From assembly GCA_951812785.1 (NCBI GenBank), contig OX638335.1, positions 385,630-449,629 on the forward strand: a stretch of 64,000 nucleotides of DNA, read 5' to 3'. The stretch comes from an uncultured Gammaproteobacteria bacterium. GTDB taxonomy: Bacteria; Pseudomonadota; Gammaproteobacteria; UBA4575. Below the pieces are notes generated by a model. It saw only the letters and a program-made list of their open reading frames with translations, made no database searches and was not told the origin of the DNA. Shown here one piece after another: positions 27,683 through 36,858 of this stretch (position 1 is the first letter of the stretch; each line of letters begins with the position of its first letter). The position numbers and the translations under genes were made by a program.

Positions 27683-28361
27683 CTATTCCTTGGTTAAGGT
27701 AGGAGGTTCGACGGGATCTAAGGCTGATTCAAAATTAGTGTCAGGCGCGGGTTCTTTTTTGCCAGAAAAGAAATTGATAAAGAAGCGGAAGACTTTTTTA
27801 ATCGCGCGAAATAATTTGGGTAGTAGCCAAATGATTAGCAAAATAAAGATCACTAACAAGATTAGGAATAACACCGGGTGTTGCAATGCTGCCCATAGGC
27901 CTGCAAACACCGCAATATCTTCTGTAATGGGGGCGGTCCAGTTAGAAAATGGTTCGGGAGAGGTATTAATAAGCACACGTGTACCGGCTTTAGTAAAGTG
28001 ACTTCCAGCAGCAATGGTGCCGCCGCCGAGTGCCGCGGCAATTTCAGCGCCAGCACCCACTTCGCCAATGGCGCATGCGGCTAATAAAGCCCCGGCAGGG
28101 ATGCGCACTAGTGTGTGTAGCGTGTCCCAACCGGTGTCGACGCCTGGAACCTTATCGGCAAAGAATCCAACCACATACATGAATCCTGCGGCGGCAATAA
28201 CAAGTGGATCACCGACGACTTGTAAGTCAGGGGGGGTCGACATAACCCATATTCATCATGACGCCAAGCGCAACGAGGGTGCCATATAAGTTAATACCAC
28301 TGGCCCAGGCGACGCCCATGGTCAATGCGATAGTTTGAATTAAGCCCTCATATGCTTCCAT
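27683..28361 (-). pseudogene. DUF4126 membrane protein, frameshifted in a C7 tract
   Basis: ATG 28361 has a GGAG site upstream and opens with MEAYEGLIQTIALTMGVAW, then GINLYGTLVALGVM. At the seven-G run 28230-28236 (C7 on the coding strand) the frame breaks: one extra base gives VDPP-stop. With six Cs it reads VDPPDLQVVGDPLVIAAAG and continues for 180 more residues to the normal DUF4126 end. Glycine-rich helices follow (AAALGGGTIAAGSHFTKAG). Function is unknown. A homopolymer error or real slippage could explain the break. A shorter product starting at ATG 28243 would lack the first helix. Confidence 0.8.
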
Positions 28362-28513
28362 TGAGTCAGTCTCCTGCTGTTTTTATAGTCACACTACATT
28401 ATGACTTAGAAAAACGCGAATAGTGCAATAAAATTATGCAAATCAATGAGTTGGATGAATTTTTACGTGAGATGATACTTTTATGGGCGATTCTCCCTTA
28501 GGGATATAATGAA

Positions 28514-29877
28514 ATGCTAACATTGATAAAATTAATTAGCCTCATGAAACAAAATTCACCTGGAAAACTGAACCAGCCACTGATGCGTAAGCCAGGCAGT
28601 GAGCGTGGTGAAGGTGACTTTGAACCAGTCAGTTGGGAAACGGGGCTTGATTACTTAACTAAAAGATTGGACAAAGTACGCAAGACTGACCCTAAGAAGT
28701 TAGCGTTTTTTACAGGCCGTGACCAGATGCAAGCCCTTACAGGCTTTTGGGCACAACAATTTGGAACAATTAACTGGGCCGCACATGGTGGTTTCTGTTC
28801 GGTCAATATGGCGGCGGCAGGTTTATATACGACGGGCCAATCATTTTGGGAGTTTGGCGACCCAGACTGGGAACACACCAAGTATTTTATGTTGTGGGGG
28901 GTGGCAGAAGATCACTCATCAAACCCAATTAAAATTGGTTTAGAAAAATTAAAACGTCGTAGTGCAAAGTTTGTTTCTATTAATCCTGTACGCACAGGCT
29001 ACCAAGCGATTGCAGATGAATGGGTTCCAGTAAAACCTGGGACTGATGGCATGCTTGCATTGTCGATGGTGCACGTCTTATTGAAAAATGATTTGTTCGA
29101 CTGGGAATATGTAGTCCGTTATACAAACGCGACTCAGTTGATTGTCCATACACCTCTACTAACGAGGACGGTTCAGCAAAATATAAAGGCTATAAAGATT
29201 TTATTGTTAACTACGAAAAATCACCTGGCATTGGTTTCTTAGCAGGCTGGCGTGGCTTAGAACAACGCTGTACGTCTATAGAAGAGTATCCATTCCATGC
29301 GATCACACAGTGTCCAATGATGATGTATCACTCATGGGACTCACAGAATGCATGGTTGCGCCAGATACTGGCACAAAACTATATGTACATGAATCGTCAA
29401 CAAGCTGAAGCCATGGGGATAAAAGATTTGTCTTGGATTTGGTTGGAATCTAAAACAGGCAGAATTCGTGTGCAGGTTAAGTTGATGGAAGGTGTTGAGA
29501 AAAGCACTGTCTGGACCTGGAACGCGTTTGGTAAACAAAGAGGCACATGGGGGCTTGATGCGGATGCCAATGAGTCTAACCAAGGCTTCTTGTTGAATCA
29601 TTTGATTAATGAGCATCTACCATGTGGCGATACAGGAAGACCAATTACTAACTCAGACCCAATCACCGGTCAGGCAGCTTGGTATGACTTACAAGTCAAA
29701 ATATATCCTGCTAAGGCAGGCGAAGTAGGAATATGGCCTAACTTTGAAACGATTAAGCCGTTACCAGGGTCGGTAAGAGCAAAAGATAAGTTGCGTTATC
29801 AAACGCATAAAGCAGTGGGTGTCAGTCGTTCGCTAAAAGATATTTTAATGCGCGGCGATACAAGGAGAGACAAATAA
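28514..29877 (-). other. Strand note: see the plus-strand soeA remnant in this interval
   Basis: No supported minus-strand gene lies here; the coding content is the plus-strand soeA remnant listed separately. Confidence 0.3.
28514..29877 (+). pseudogene. soeA: Molybdopterin sulfite oxidase catalytic subunit SoeA, heavily deleted
   Basis: Homologues are about 950 residues with an N-terminal 4Fe-4S motif. Here the N-terminal cysteine region is absent. A first block (residues like MKQNSPGKLNQPLMRKPG, GGFCSVNMAAAGLYTTG, YFMLWGVAEDHSSNP) runs to VRYTNATQLIVHTP near 29155. The frame then shifts and sequence from much later in the protein follows (SPGIGFLAGWRGLEQRC, HSWDSQNAWLRQILAQN, the molybdopterin dinucleotide C-terminal domain). 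At least 400 residues are missing in the middle (estimate from family length). The identification as SoeA rather than formate dehydrogenase rests on the SoeB/SoeC-like partners. Confidence 0.8.
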
Positions 29878-30485
29878 TGAAACTAGGACTGGTTATCGAT
29901 TTAGACACATGTGTGGGTTGTAATGCTTGTGCGGTTGCGTGTAAGCAATGGAACACATCAGGCACAACAGGTCTGCTCACAGATTTTGAACCCTACGGAA
30001 AAGATTCAACCGGCGTTTGGTTTAATCGTATTCGTAATTATGAAGTTGGCGACTACCCAAATAGCAAGACTGTCCATTTCCCAATGTCATGTATGCATTG
30101 TGATGACGCAGCTTGCGTGACGGTGTGTCCTACAGGTGCATCATACAAACGTGAATTAGATCGTGAAGATGGCGTCATGAAAAAGTGTACTTTGTGTGTG
30201 GATCGAATTTACGATGAGAATCTGCCCGAAGATGAACGCAAACCCGCTTGTGTGATGACGTGTCCATCTCATGCACGCTACTTTGGTGATTTTGATGACC
30301 CAAATTCAGAAGTGTCTATCATTTCTAGGGAAAGAAATGGTGAACAGCTAATGCCAGAACTGGGTTATCAGCCCGTGAATAAGTATTTGAGTCCTCGTGA
30401 AAAGAAAAATGTAGGAACTTATGTCAATGAAACTAACTCCATCAAAGCAGTAAAAGATTGGGTTAATCGTTTAGTGACAAGATAA
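29877..30485 (+). pseudogene. soeB: Iron-sulfur subunit SoeB lacking the third 4Fe-4S motif
   Basis: 202 residues in an open frame, translationally coupled to soeA (TAATG). It keeps motif I (CVGCNACAVACK near 15-26), motif II (CMHCDDAACVTVCPTGA near 67-83) and motif IV (CTLCVDRI and PACVMTCPSHA). Homologues of the DmsB/NarH/SoeB family carry a third motif CxGCxxCxxACPYG between GASYKR and the EDGVMKKC stretch. Here GASYKR joins directly to ELDREDGVMKKC, so about 25-30 residues are deleted in frame. The protein would lose one cluster of the electron wire. It may still be translated but is unlikely to work. Confidence 0.8.
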
Positions 30486-30503
30486 AATCAAGGAAGAATA
30501 TCG

Positions 30504-31290
30504 ATGCATCCAGCACTATCAGTAATATTTTTTACAGTCACATCCGGAGCAGGCTATGGCTTATTTGCTATCACTTGTTTATATAATTCTATTAGTCAGA
30601 CGCAACCATTAGGGGCTGAAGGAATCTTGTTGTCGTGTACGGTTGCTTTGGGATTAATTTCATCAACATTCCATTTGGCAAATCCAAAGAATGCATGGCG
30701 TACGTTTAGTCGTATACGAACATCTTGGTTGGCGCGTGAGGGATTGTTAGCAATTTTGTTTTACCCAATTGCAGCTTTGTATATGTGTACCATCTGGAAA
30801 GGAATTGGCGGGTATAATTGGCTCGCAGTTATTTCAATGCTTTCAGCGCTATGGGCAATGACGACTATCTTTGTCTACGGGTATGATTTATGCCTGTCTT
30901 AAAACCATTAGACAGTGGCATAACGCCTTAACACCGGTTAATTATATTTTGTTAGGTGCTATGTTAGGCGGGTTAATATTTCTATTGATAGCCTCTATGT
31001 ATGAGCCAGTGATTACAGGGTTGGTGGTGACGAGCACTTACTTGATTATTATTGCCGCGATAGCGAAGATTGTTTATTTCTTTTGGATAGGAACACCCGC
31101 TGGCCCAACGATTAACACGGCAACTTCTTTCACTAGAAGTATGGTCAGATTGCTTGATGTTGGGCATACCGCAGGAACATTCTTAACAGATGAATTTGGT
31201 TATCAGGTTGCACGTGCACGTTTAATTGCATTGCGTTGGTTGGTTTTTTTGTTCGCATTTGCAGTGCCTGCATTAGTGCTTTGGGTGTAA
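30504..31290 (+). pseudogene. soeC: Membrane anchor SoeC (DmsC/NrfD-like), frameshifted
   Basis: The first frame begins MHPALSVIFFTVTSGAGYG, typical of SoeC, and runs to ALWAMTTIF. A one-base insertion near 30880 then sends it to a stop at 30902. The second frame resumes STGMIYACLKTIRQWHN and continues through membrane helices to VPALVLWV at 31290. SoeC would anchor the cytoplasmic SoeAB pair and pass electrons to quinone. RBS GGAAG precedes the start. Third damaged gene of the operon. Confidence 0.82.
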
Positions 31291-31717
31291 TGATAGAGCG
31301 CTGGCTGCTTCTTTGCTGAAGCACGTCACGTAGTTAATTTATACCACGGTACACAGCAGTGTTAGTAACTATGAATAATATCAATATGTGAAACTCTCAC
31401 CAATGCGAGGATTTTTTAGTTGAATAAGATTGTTAACTAATTTTCCGCAATGTAATTGCTGGTTTCTTCTATATCTTTATCCCAACTAATGATGAGAACC
31501 AAAAACTATTAAATAAATCCTATATATTTATTCAATAGAAACAAACTGTGTATATGTAAGTATCTGACGGTAGAAAAATTTAATGAGAAGTTTAATGTCA
31601 AACGCTTATAAATTGCAGACAGATGTGGCAGATGTAGGTGCTGAATAAAGTTGTGCTAAAAGCGTATAAATAGACAGGCAAATGGCTTATTAGCGAAACT
31701 AATGAAGAGGCAATACT
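31291..31717. other. Gene-poor gap after soeC
   Basis: AT-rich. No recognisable gene, RNA or clear terminator is seen; only very short open frames. Confidence 0.3.
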
Positions 31718-32059
31718 TTATTTAATAGGTTCTAGATCTATCCAGATTTCATTATTGTTAATTTCAACATGATAACGCTGCAAAGCTTCATCGGCAGGTT
31801 CATCAGTAGGTTCTCCCGTGGTGACACTAAACCAACTACCGTGCAGTGTGCATTTAACCTTGCTACCTCGTAAACAACCTAGTGCTAATGAAGAGTCTTC
31901 ATGTGTGCATGTATCATCAACTGCATAAATGGTGCCGTCAACATTCGCTAATAAAATTGGGGCGTGATTAGGGAAGCAGACTTTTTTGGTTTTACCAGGA
32001 CGAACATCATCTAAATTTGCGGCAAAAATTGTTGGCTTATTCATGCGGATACTATTCAA
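31718..32059 (-). CDS. Rieske-type (2Fe-2S) ferredoxin-like protein
   Basis: 113 residues. The two Rieske boxes are complete: CTHEDSSLALG near 46-56 (C-x-H) and CTLHGSWFSV near 65-74 (C-x2-H). Size and sequence resemble the ferredoxin components of ring-hydroxylating or nitrite-reductase-like systems. No oxygenase partner lies beside it, so its electron acceptor is unknown. Monocistronic, divergent from the small operon that starts at 32195. Confidence 0.88.
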   Translation of the reverse strand: MNSIRMNKPTIFAANLDDVRPGKTKKVCFPNHAPILLANVDGTIYAVDDTCTHEDSSLALGCLRGSKVKCTLHGSWFSVTTGEPTDEPADEALQRYHVEINNNEIWIDLEPIK

Positions 32060-32194
32060 AATAACAGACTGGCTGTCAATAACACTTCAGTAAGCTTGTT
32101 GTAGCATTTAGGGTAGAAGTCATTACTCGACCAGGTTATTTGCAATCAGCGATAACAGTGCTTAAATAGCCTAAATTAACTAATTGGTGAAAAA

Positions 32195-32434
32195 ATGCCA
32201 TATTTTGTTTTTCATTTAATCAAAGGGACTAATGGTGTCGTACGGGAAGCTGAGTTAAAAGACGGTTTTCCTGAGTATAAGGATGCGAAACTATTTGCAC
32301 GAAATCTTAGAGCTGAGCTTGAGTTAAAAGATGTCAGTGATATAAAAATTATGTTTGCCGATAATGCAGAGTTGGCTGAGGCTAAGTTAACTGAGAATAG
32401 GGATGCACCTATTCTGCGGGAATGGGAAAAATAA
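32195..32434 (+). CDS. Small conserved hypothetical protein
   Basis: 79 residues, alpha/beta in appearance: MPYFVFHL start, KDAKLFARNLRAELE helix, DIKIMFADNAELAEAKL, and an acidic tail REWEK. I recall similar short proteins in gammaproteobacteria but know no function. RBS is weak (GGTGAAAAA). Its 3' end overlaps the next open frame by 13 bases; first of a three-gene unit with the uracil-DNA glycosylase. Confidence 0.7.
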   Translation: MPYFVFHLIKGTNGVVREAELKDGFPEYKDAKLFARNLRAELELKDVSDIKIMFADNAELAEAKLTENRDAPILREWEK

Positions 32435-32898
32435 TTAATACACATAATATGGACGAAATAGAGTATCACTCTACTTATAAAGATATAAATCCCACTCGTT
32501 GCGTATTTGAAAAAGCAATTAATTCACGTGTATGCAATTGTGCTCAATCTTCGCGATTTAATTTAGCCGATAGAGAAGGGGTTTCATGCAAGTCAAATGC
32601 GGCACAACAATTATGTGTAACAATATTAGTGTCATTGCGAGAAAATGCGCGCTTTGTTATTCAGCAAAAAAGTATTGATGGACAACTGCCGCATAATGCT
32701 GAAATAAAAATTCAGAATGGTGCAGTTAAAGGTTTAGTAAAAATTCTTCAGATTGATGGCTTAAATGAGCAAGATATCTATGCCGTACTAAATGCAGCGC
32801 TGGAAAGCTATAAAAGTATTGATAACCTTCCGTACAGCAAGCTGATACAAGAAATTTCTGCATACAAAATTAGGCGTGCACGAAATAATAAGAAATAA
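32422..32898 (+). CDS. Cysteine-rich hypothetical protein (possible metal or Fe-S binder)
   Basis: 158 residues as drawn; the real start may be Met10 at 32449. The N-terminal third holds five cysteines in the pattern C27-x10-C38-x-C40-x15-C56-x8-C65 (VCNCAQSSRFNLADRE around the CxC), suggesting a metal or Fe-S site. The C-terminal part is helical and basic. It overlaps its upstream neighbour and the glycosylase gene downstream (TAATG), so translation is coupled. The family is not known to me by name. Confidence 0.7.
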   Translation: MGKIINTHNMDEIEYHSTYKDINPTRCVFEKAINSRVCNCAQSSRFNLADREGVSCKSNAAQQLCVTILVSLRENARFVIQQKSIDGQLPHNAEIKIQNGAVKGLVKILQIDGLNEQDIYAVLNAALESYKSIDNLPYSKLIQEISAYKIRRARNNKK

Positions 32899-33485
32899 TG
32901 CCTCGCTCAAAGTTGCAAGTGTTAACTGAAGAAATTCGTGCATGTCATCAATGCTCGCAACAACTGCCTTTTGCACCTAATCCCATTGTACGTCCCTCTG
33001 CGAAGGCAAGAATATTGATTACTGGCCAAGCGCCAGGAACAAAAGTACATGAAACTAGTATCTCCTGGAATGATGTGAGTGGAAATAAACTGCGTGAATG
33101 GATGGGGGTGGATCGCGATGTTTTCTATGACAATAATAAAGTTGCAATTATGCCGATGGGTTTTTGTTATCCAGGAAAAGGTAAATCTGGAGATTTGCCG
33201 CCAAGGCCGGAGTGTGCGCCTATGTGGCATCCGAAACTACTGAAATTAATGCCGCAAATTGAACTCACTCTATTGATAGGAATGTATGCGCAAAAATTCT
33301 ATTTAAAGACAGAGAAAAAGAAAAATTTAACTGAAACCGTGCGTGCGTGGGAACAGTACTCACCACGTTATTTGCCAATGCCACACCCTTCTCCTCGCAA
33401 TAAACTTTGGTTGAAGAGAAATGCCTGGTTTGAATTAGAGGTCGTGCCTGTATTAAGGAAAAGAATACAAAAACTTATTTCGTAA
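32898..33485 (+). CDS. Uracil-DNA glycosylase family protein
   Basis: 195 residues. Motif 1 reads GQAPGTKVHE near 43-52 and motif 2 MPHPSPRN near 158-165, as in the UDG superfamily. Four cysteines (CHQC near 14-17, one in GFCYPG, one in PECAPMW) resemble the Fe-S ligands of family 4/5 enzymes, though spacing differs. These proteins remove uracil or related bases from DNA. Last gene of a tightly overlapping trio with a small protein and a Cys-rich protein. Confidence 0.82.
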   Translation: MPRSKLQVLTEEIRACHQCSQQLPFAPNPIVRPSAKARILITGQAPGTKVHETSISWNDVSGNKLREWMGVDRDVFYDNNKVAIMPMGFCYPGKGKSGDLPPRPECAPMWHPKLLKLMPQIELTLLIGMYAQKFYLKTEKKKNLTETVRAWEQYSPRYLPMPHPSPRNKLWLKRNAWFELEVVPVLRKRIQKLIS

Positions 33486-33490
33486 TACTC

Positions 33491-34522
33491 TTAAATATTG
33501 TAATCCTTTGCAAACATCGCCCATATGGTGAGAAAGAATGCAGCAATGACGGGTCCTAGTACAAACCCTGAAATACCTATCATTGAAATTCCTCCTAAGG
33601 TACTCAATAAGATTAAATAATCAGGCATTTTTGTATCGCGTCCAACTAATATCGGTCGCAGAATATTATCAACCATGCCAATGATAAATATTCCAACGGC
33701 GATAAGCACAATGCCTTTGATTATCATGCCGCTAGTAATGAGGTAAATGGCAGCTGGTCCCCAGACTAATGCTGAACCAATGGCGGGTAGTATTGATAAT
33801 AAAGTCATCACCACTCCCCAAAAAATGGCGGATTCTATGCCCAGTATTGAAAAGATGATGCCGCCGATAGTGCCTTGAATAGCACCAACTACTAACGTGC
33901 CTTTAATAGTTGCTCGTGATACCTCCGCAAATTTAGAAAGCAGGTAACGCTCGCGCTCATCGCCAATCGGAAGGATGTGAATAATTTTATCGATAATTTT
34001 TTTACCATCACGCAAAAAGAAAAATAATAAATACAACATTAAGAAAAACATAATGGCAAAGCGCACTGTATTCTGGCCAAACGTAAATATATGTGACGCT
34101 GCCCATTGACTCCCCTGTAGCGCTGAAGAAGAGAGCTTTTGTTTCACTTCTTCGATATCGACACCTAAACTTTCGGCACGATCTATTAATGAGGGCCATG
34201 TGTTCTGAGCCCAGCTGATGGGACCAGATAAATCCATCTCGCCGCTAGTAATGGATTGGTATAACGCAATACCTTCGCGACCGACAGATATTGATAAAAG
34301 TAACGCAGGTACGATGACGGCAAATACGATAATTAATAATGTGCCCAATGATGCTAAGTTTTCTCGTTTAGGCAAGGCTGTGGTTAGTTTTCTTTGCACT
34401 GGCTTAAATACTATTGCCAGCGTAACGGCCCACAGAATAGGTTCAAAGAAAGGTGTCAGCATGGCAATAAAAGCTAGGCTGGCAGCAATTAATATTGAGA
34501 AAAAGAATGCGTTTTGTACCAA
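33491..34522 (-). CDS. AI-2E family (PerM/YdgG-like) transporter
   Basis: 343 residues. An N-terminal helix pair (ILIAASLAFIAMLTPFF), a central amphipathic region, and the C-terminal block with LPAIGSALVWGPAAIYL and DNILRPILVGRDTKMPDYL are the family signature. Members export autoinducer-2 or exchange sodium and protons; the substrate here is unknown. The 3' end converges on the glycosylase gene 5 bases away. Confidence 0.9.
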   Translation of the reverse strand: MVQNAFFFSILIAASLAFIAMLTPFFEPILWAVTLAIVFKPVQRKLTTALPKRENLASLGTLLIIVFAVIVPALLLSISVGREGIALYQSITSGEMDLSGPISWAQNTWPSLIDRAESLGVDIEEVKQKLSSSALQGSQWAASHIFTFGQNTVRFAIMFFLMLYLLFFFLRDGKKIIDKIIHILPIGDERERYLLSKFAEVSRATIKGTLVVGAIQGTIGGIIFSILGIESAIFWGVVMTLLSILPAIGSALVWGPAAIYLITSGMIIKGIVLIAVGIFIIGMVDNILRPILVGRDTKMPDYLILLSTLGGISMIGISGFVLGPVIAAFFLTIWAMFAKDYNI

Positions 34523-34743
34523 AATACCCTGCCTTATTTATGGATAATAGCGAAATACTGATCAAAAACCAGTACTTACACTAGATAGAATGACCCAATA
34601 GACCACAGTAGAACGTCAAAATAAACCGTTAGTTAACAGTATGTGGTCATATACCTAATTTAGAATATTATATATTGCTTATATTATAATTTTCTACTAT
34701 ACTGGCTGACGTAAACCTATTAACCCCCAATTGGAGAATTAAC

Positions 34744-34845
34744 ATGTTTGGGAATTCAAACTTTTGTAAATCTGCAACAACAGAAACTATGATGTTAATT
34801 GTTGCGTTATCAGTCATATTTGCTGCCGGTATCGCGATTTTTTAA
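34744..34845 (+). CDS. 33-residue single-helix membrane peptide
   Basis: ATG 34744 has TTGGAG 8 bases upstream. The product has a polar start (NSNFCKSATTETMM) and one hydrophobic helix (LIVALSVIFAAGIAIF). A strong terminator follows 30 bases after the stop. RBS, hydrophobic pattern and terminator together argue for a real small gene. I do not recognise it. Confidence 0.6.
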   Translation: MFGNSNFCKSATTETMMLIVALSVIFAAGIAIF

Positions 34846-34874
34846 GACCTTCTTACTCTCATTATTTTAAGAGT

Positions 34875-34905
34875 AAAAAGCCAGCTTATTGAGCTGGCTT
34901 TTTTA
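34875..34905 (+). terminator. Terminator after the 33-residue peptide gene
   Basis: AAAAAGCCAGCT (34875-34886) and AGCTGGCTTTTTT (34892-34904) form a strong stem with a TATTG loop. It could also end the leftward DUF6632 transcript. Confidence 0.85.
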
Positions 34906-34924
34906 TGGGCAACTGTATTTGGTG

Positions 34925-35302
34925 CTAATTTTTACGTGGTGTGAGGTAGGCGAGAACGGCAGCCACAATGAACAAAGCAGGCACATCACCTAATAAGTGT
35001 CCCATATTGTGGTGACCATCAAATGACTGCCAAGCCATGACAGCACCGTGAGCAACGCTAGACCAAACCGTAAACCAAATTAAGCTTCGATGTTCAAGAG
35101 GATTACGTACAGCAAGCATTAAGAAAATGCCTAATGTGGCATAAATGCTTAGAATCATTTCTAAATAATATGAACGCCCCTCTCCATGCCAAGACCAGCC
35201 AGATGGCCAGAACATCGTCAGCGGAAGGATTACAAAAGTGAAAGTAATTCCTATCAGCACTAATGCAATTTTTAAATACTTAATACGACTCGAATCATCC
35301 AT
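34925..35302 (-). CDS. DUF6632-like four-helix membrane protein
   Basis: 125 residues with four hydrophobic segments. The motifs LPLTMFWPSGWSWHG near 27, EMILSIYATLGIFLMLA near 48 and HGAVMAWQSFDGHHNMGHLLGD near 85 resemble proteins annotated DUF6632 (from memory). Function is unknown. The clustered His residues (HH..H) in one loop are noticeable. Leftward, before chrA but separated by 120 bases. Confidence 0.65.
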   Translation of the reverse strand: MDDSSRIKYLKIALVLIGITFTFVILPLTMFWPSGWSWHGEGRSYYLEMILSIYATLGIFLMLAVRNPLEHRSLIWFTVWSSVAHGAVMAWQSFDGHHNMGHLLGDVPALFIVAAVLAYLTPRKN

Positions 35303-35425
35303 TTTCTACCCCTTAATAATTATTATAGTTAGTGTATGAATGCTGGCTTTATAAGCTATGCATTAGTTAAGAGTACAAGAAACCAACGGATCAGTTAAGC
35401 CATAAATATTAAAAATAACATTGAA

Positions 35426-36784
35426 TTATGCAACCAATGTTTTTATAAGTAAGCCTAATATGCCGCATACAGCGATTAAATGGAGTAGATTCAGCTTGAA
35501 ATAAAATAAAGCGATAGTTGCAGACACAGTGATGAGTGCGGAAAACCAATCAAACATTCCAGAGAAGCCTTCGGGCCACAACACATGGTAACCAAAGAAT
35601 AATGCTAAATTAATAATCACTCCAACGACTGCGGCAGTGATGGCCGTGAGTGGCGCAGTAAATTTTAAATTGCCATGGGTGGTTTCAATGAAAGGTCCGC
35701 CAGCAAATATAAATAGGAATGAAGGTAAAAATGTAAACCAAGTGACTAGCGATGCAGCCACAATTCCTGCAAGTAATAACTGGCCTGGACCGAATAAATG
35801 ATTGATATAGCCACCAATGAATGCCACAAAAGCAACGACCATGATTAATGGTCCTGGAGTGGTTTCACCTAATGCTAATCCATCAATCATTTGGGTGGGT
35901 GTTACCCATGAGTAATTTTCAATAGCACCTTGGTATACGTAAGGAAGTACCGCGTAGGCGCCACCAAAAGTGACGAGTGCTGTTTTGGTAAAGAACCAGC
36001 CCATTTGTGTCAGCGTGTGGTCCCAACCATAAAAATGATTTAATAGAAACATAGGCACTAGCCATAAGATGAATCCTAGCGCAAAAGCACGAATGAGTTT
36101 GTTAGCGCTAAATGTCGCATGATCAGGGACTGGAGTATCGTCATCAATGACGGCAGGCCCAAAAGATTTGTCTTCAGCGTTATGTCCGCCTCCTGATTTG
36201 AATTTGGCAGGCAATATGCGACCACCAATAAAGCCAATAATGGCTGCGCAAATAATAATAATTGGGAATGGTATCTTGAAGATAAATATAGATAAAAAAG
36301 CTGCTACAGAAATAGAAAAGAGTAATCCGTTTTTAATCGCGCGTGAACCAATACGGTAAGCTGCATGAATGATAACAGCAGTAATAGCAGGTTTAATGCC
36401 ATAAAATACACCCGCAACAATAGGTACGTCACCATAAGAAATATAAACCCATGACAGCAGAATCAAAATAAACAATGAAGGTAGGACAAAAAGTACGCCA
36501 GCAACAATTCCTCCCAATCCATGATGCATTAACCAACCAAAGTAAGTAGCAAGTTGTTGTGCTTCTGGACCAGGTAACAACATACAAAAGTTAAGTGCAT
36601 GTAAAAAGCGCCGTTCAGATATCCAGCGACGTTTTTCGACTAACTCTTGATGCATGATGGCAATTTGCCCTGCGGGGCCTCCAAAACTAATGAAGCCCAG
36701 CTTTAACCAAAATTTAAAAGCCTGCCAAAAAGGAATTGAGCGAGGAATATCATCCTGTAGTGAGGATTGTGTTTCAGAGTTCAT
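35426..36784 (-). CDS. chrA: Chromate transporter family protein ChrA (two CHR domains)
   Basis: 452 residues, the long two-domain form. Each half carries the CHR signature: FGGPAGQIAIMHQELVEKRR near 36-55 with LNFCMLLPGPEAQQLATYFG near 66, and FGGAYAVLPYVYQGAI near 274 with ALGETTPGPLIMVVAFVAF near 305. ChrA exports chromate by proton exchange, though many homologues have unknown anions. A charged linker (KSGGGHNAEDKSFGP) separates the halves. Intact. Confidence 0.92.
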   Translation of the reverse strand: MNSETQSSLQDDIPRSIPFWQAFKFWLKLGFISFGGPAGQIAIMHQELVEKRRWISERRFLHALNFCMLLPGPEAQQLATYFGWLMHHGLGGIVAGVLFVLPSLFILILLSWVYISYGDVPIVAGVFYGIKPAITAVIIHAAYRIGSRAIKNGLLFSISVAAFLSIFIFKIPFPIIIICAAIIGFIGGRILPAKFKSGGGHNAEDKSFGPAVIDDDTPVPDHATFSANKLIRAFALGFILWLVPMFLLNHFYGWDHTLTQMGWFFTKTALVTFGGAYAVLPYVYQGAIENYSWVTPTQMIDGLALGETTPGPLIMVVAFVAFIGGYINHLFGPGQLLLAGIVAASLVTWFTFLPSFLFIFAGGPFIETTHGNLKFTAPLTAITAAVVGVIINLALFFGYHVLWPEGFSGMFDWFSALITVSATIALFYFKLNLLHLIAVCGILGLLIKTLVA

Positions 36785-36858
36785 TGGTGTTTTTTAAATG
36801 AGGATAGAATTTAGTGTTGAAAGTGTTTTATGTGGATTAAACATAATTAAATGAGATG

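Noticed and set aside
28514-29877. A minus-strand gene opposite the soeA remnant
   Set aside because: Only shadow frames are present; a placeholder line in the feature list says the same and carries no gene call.
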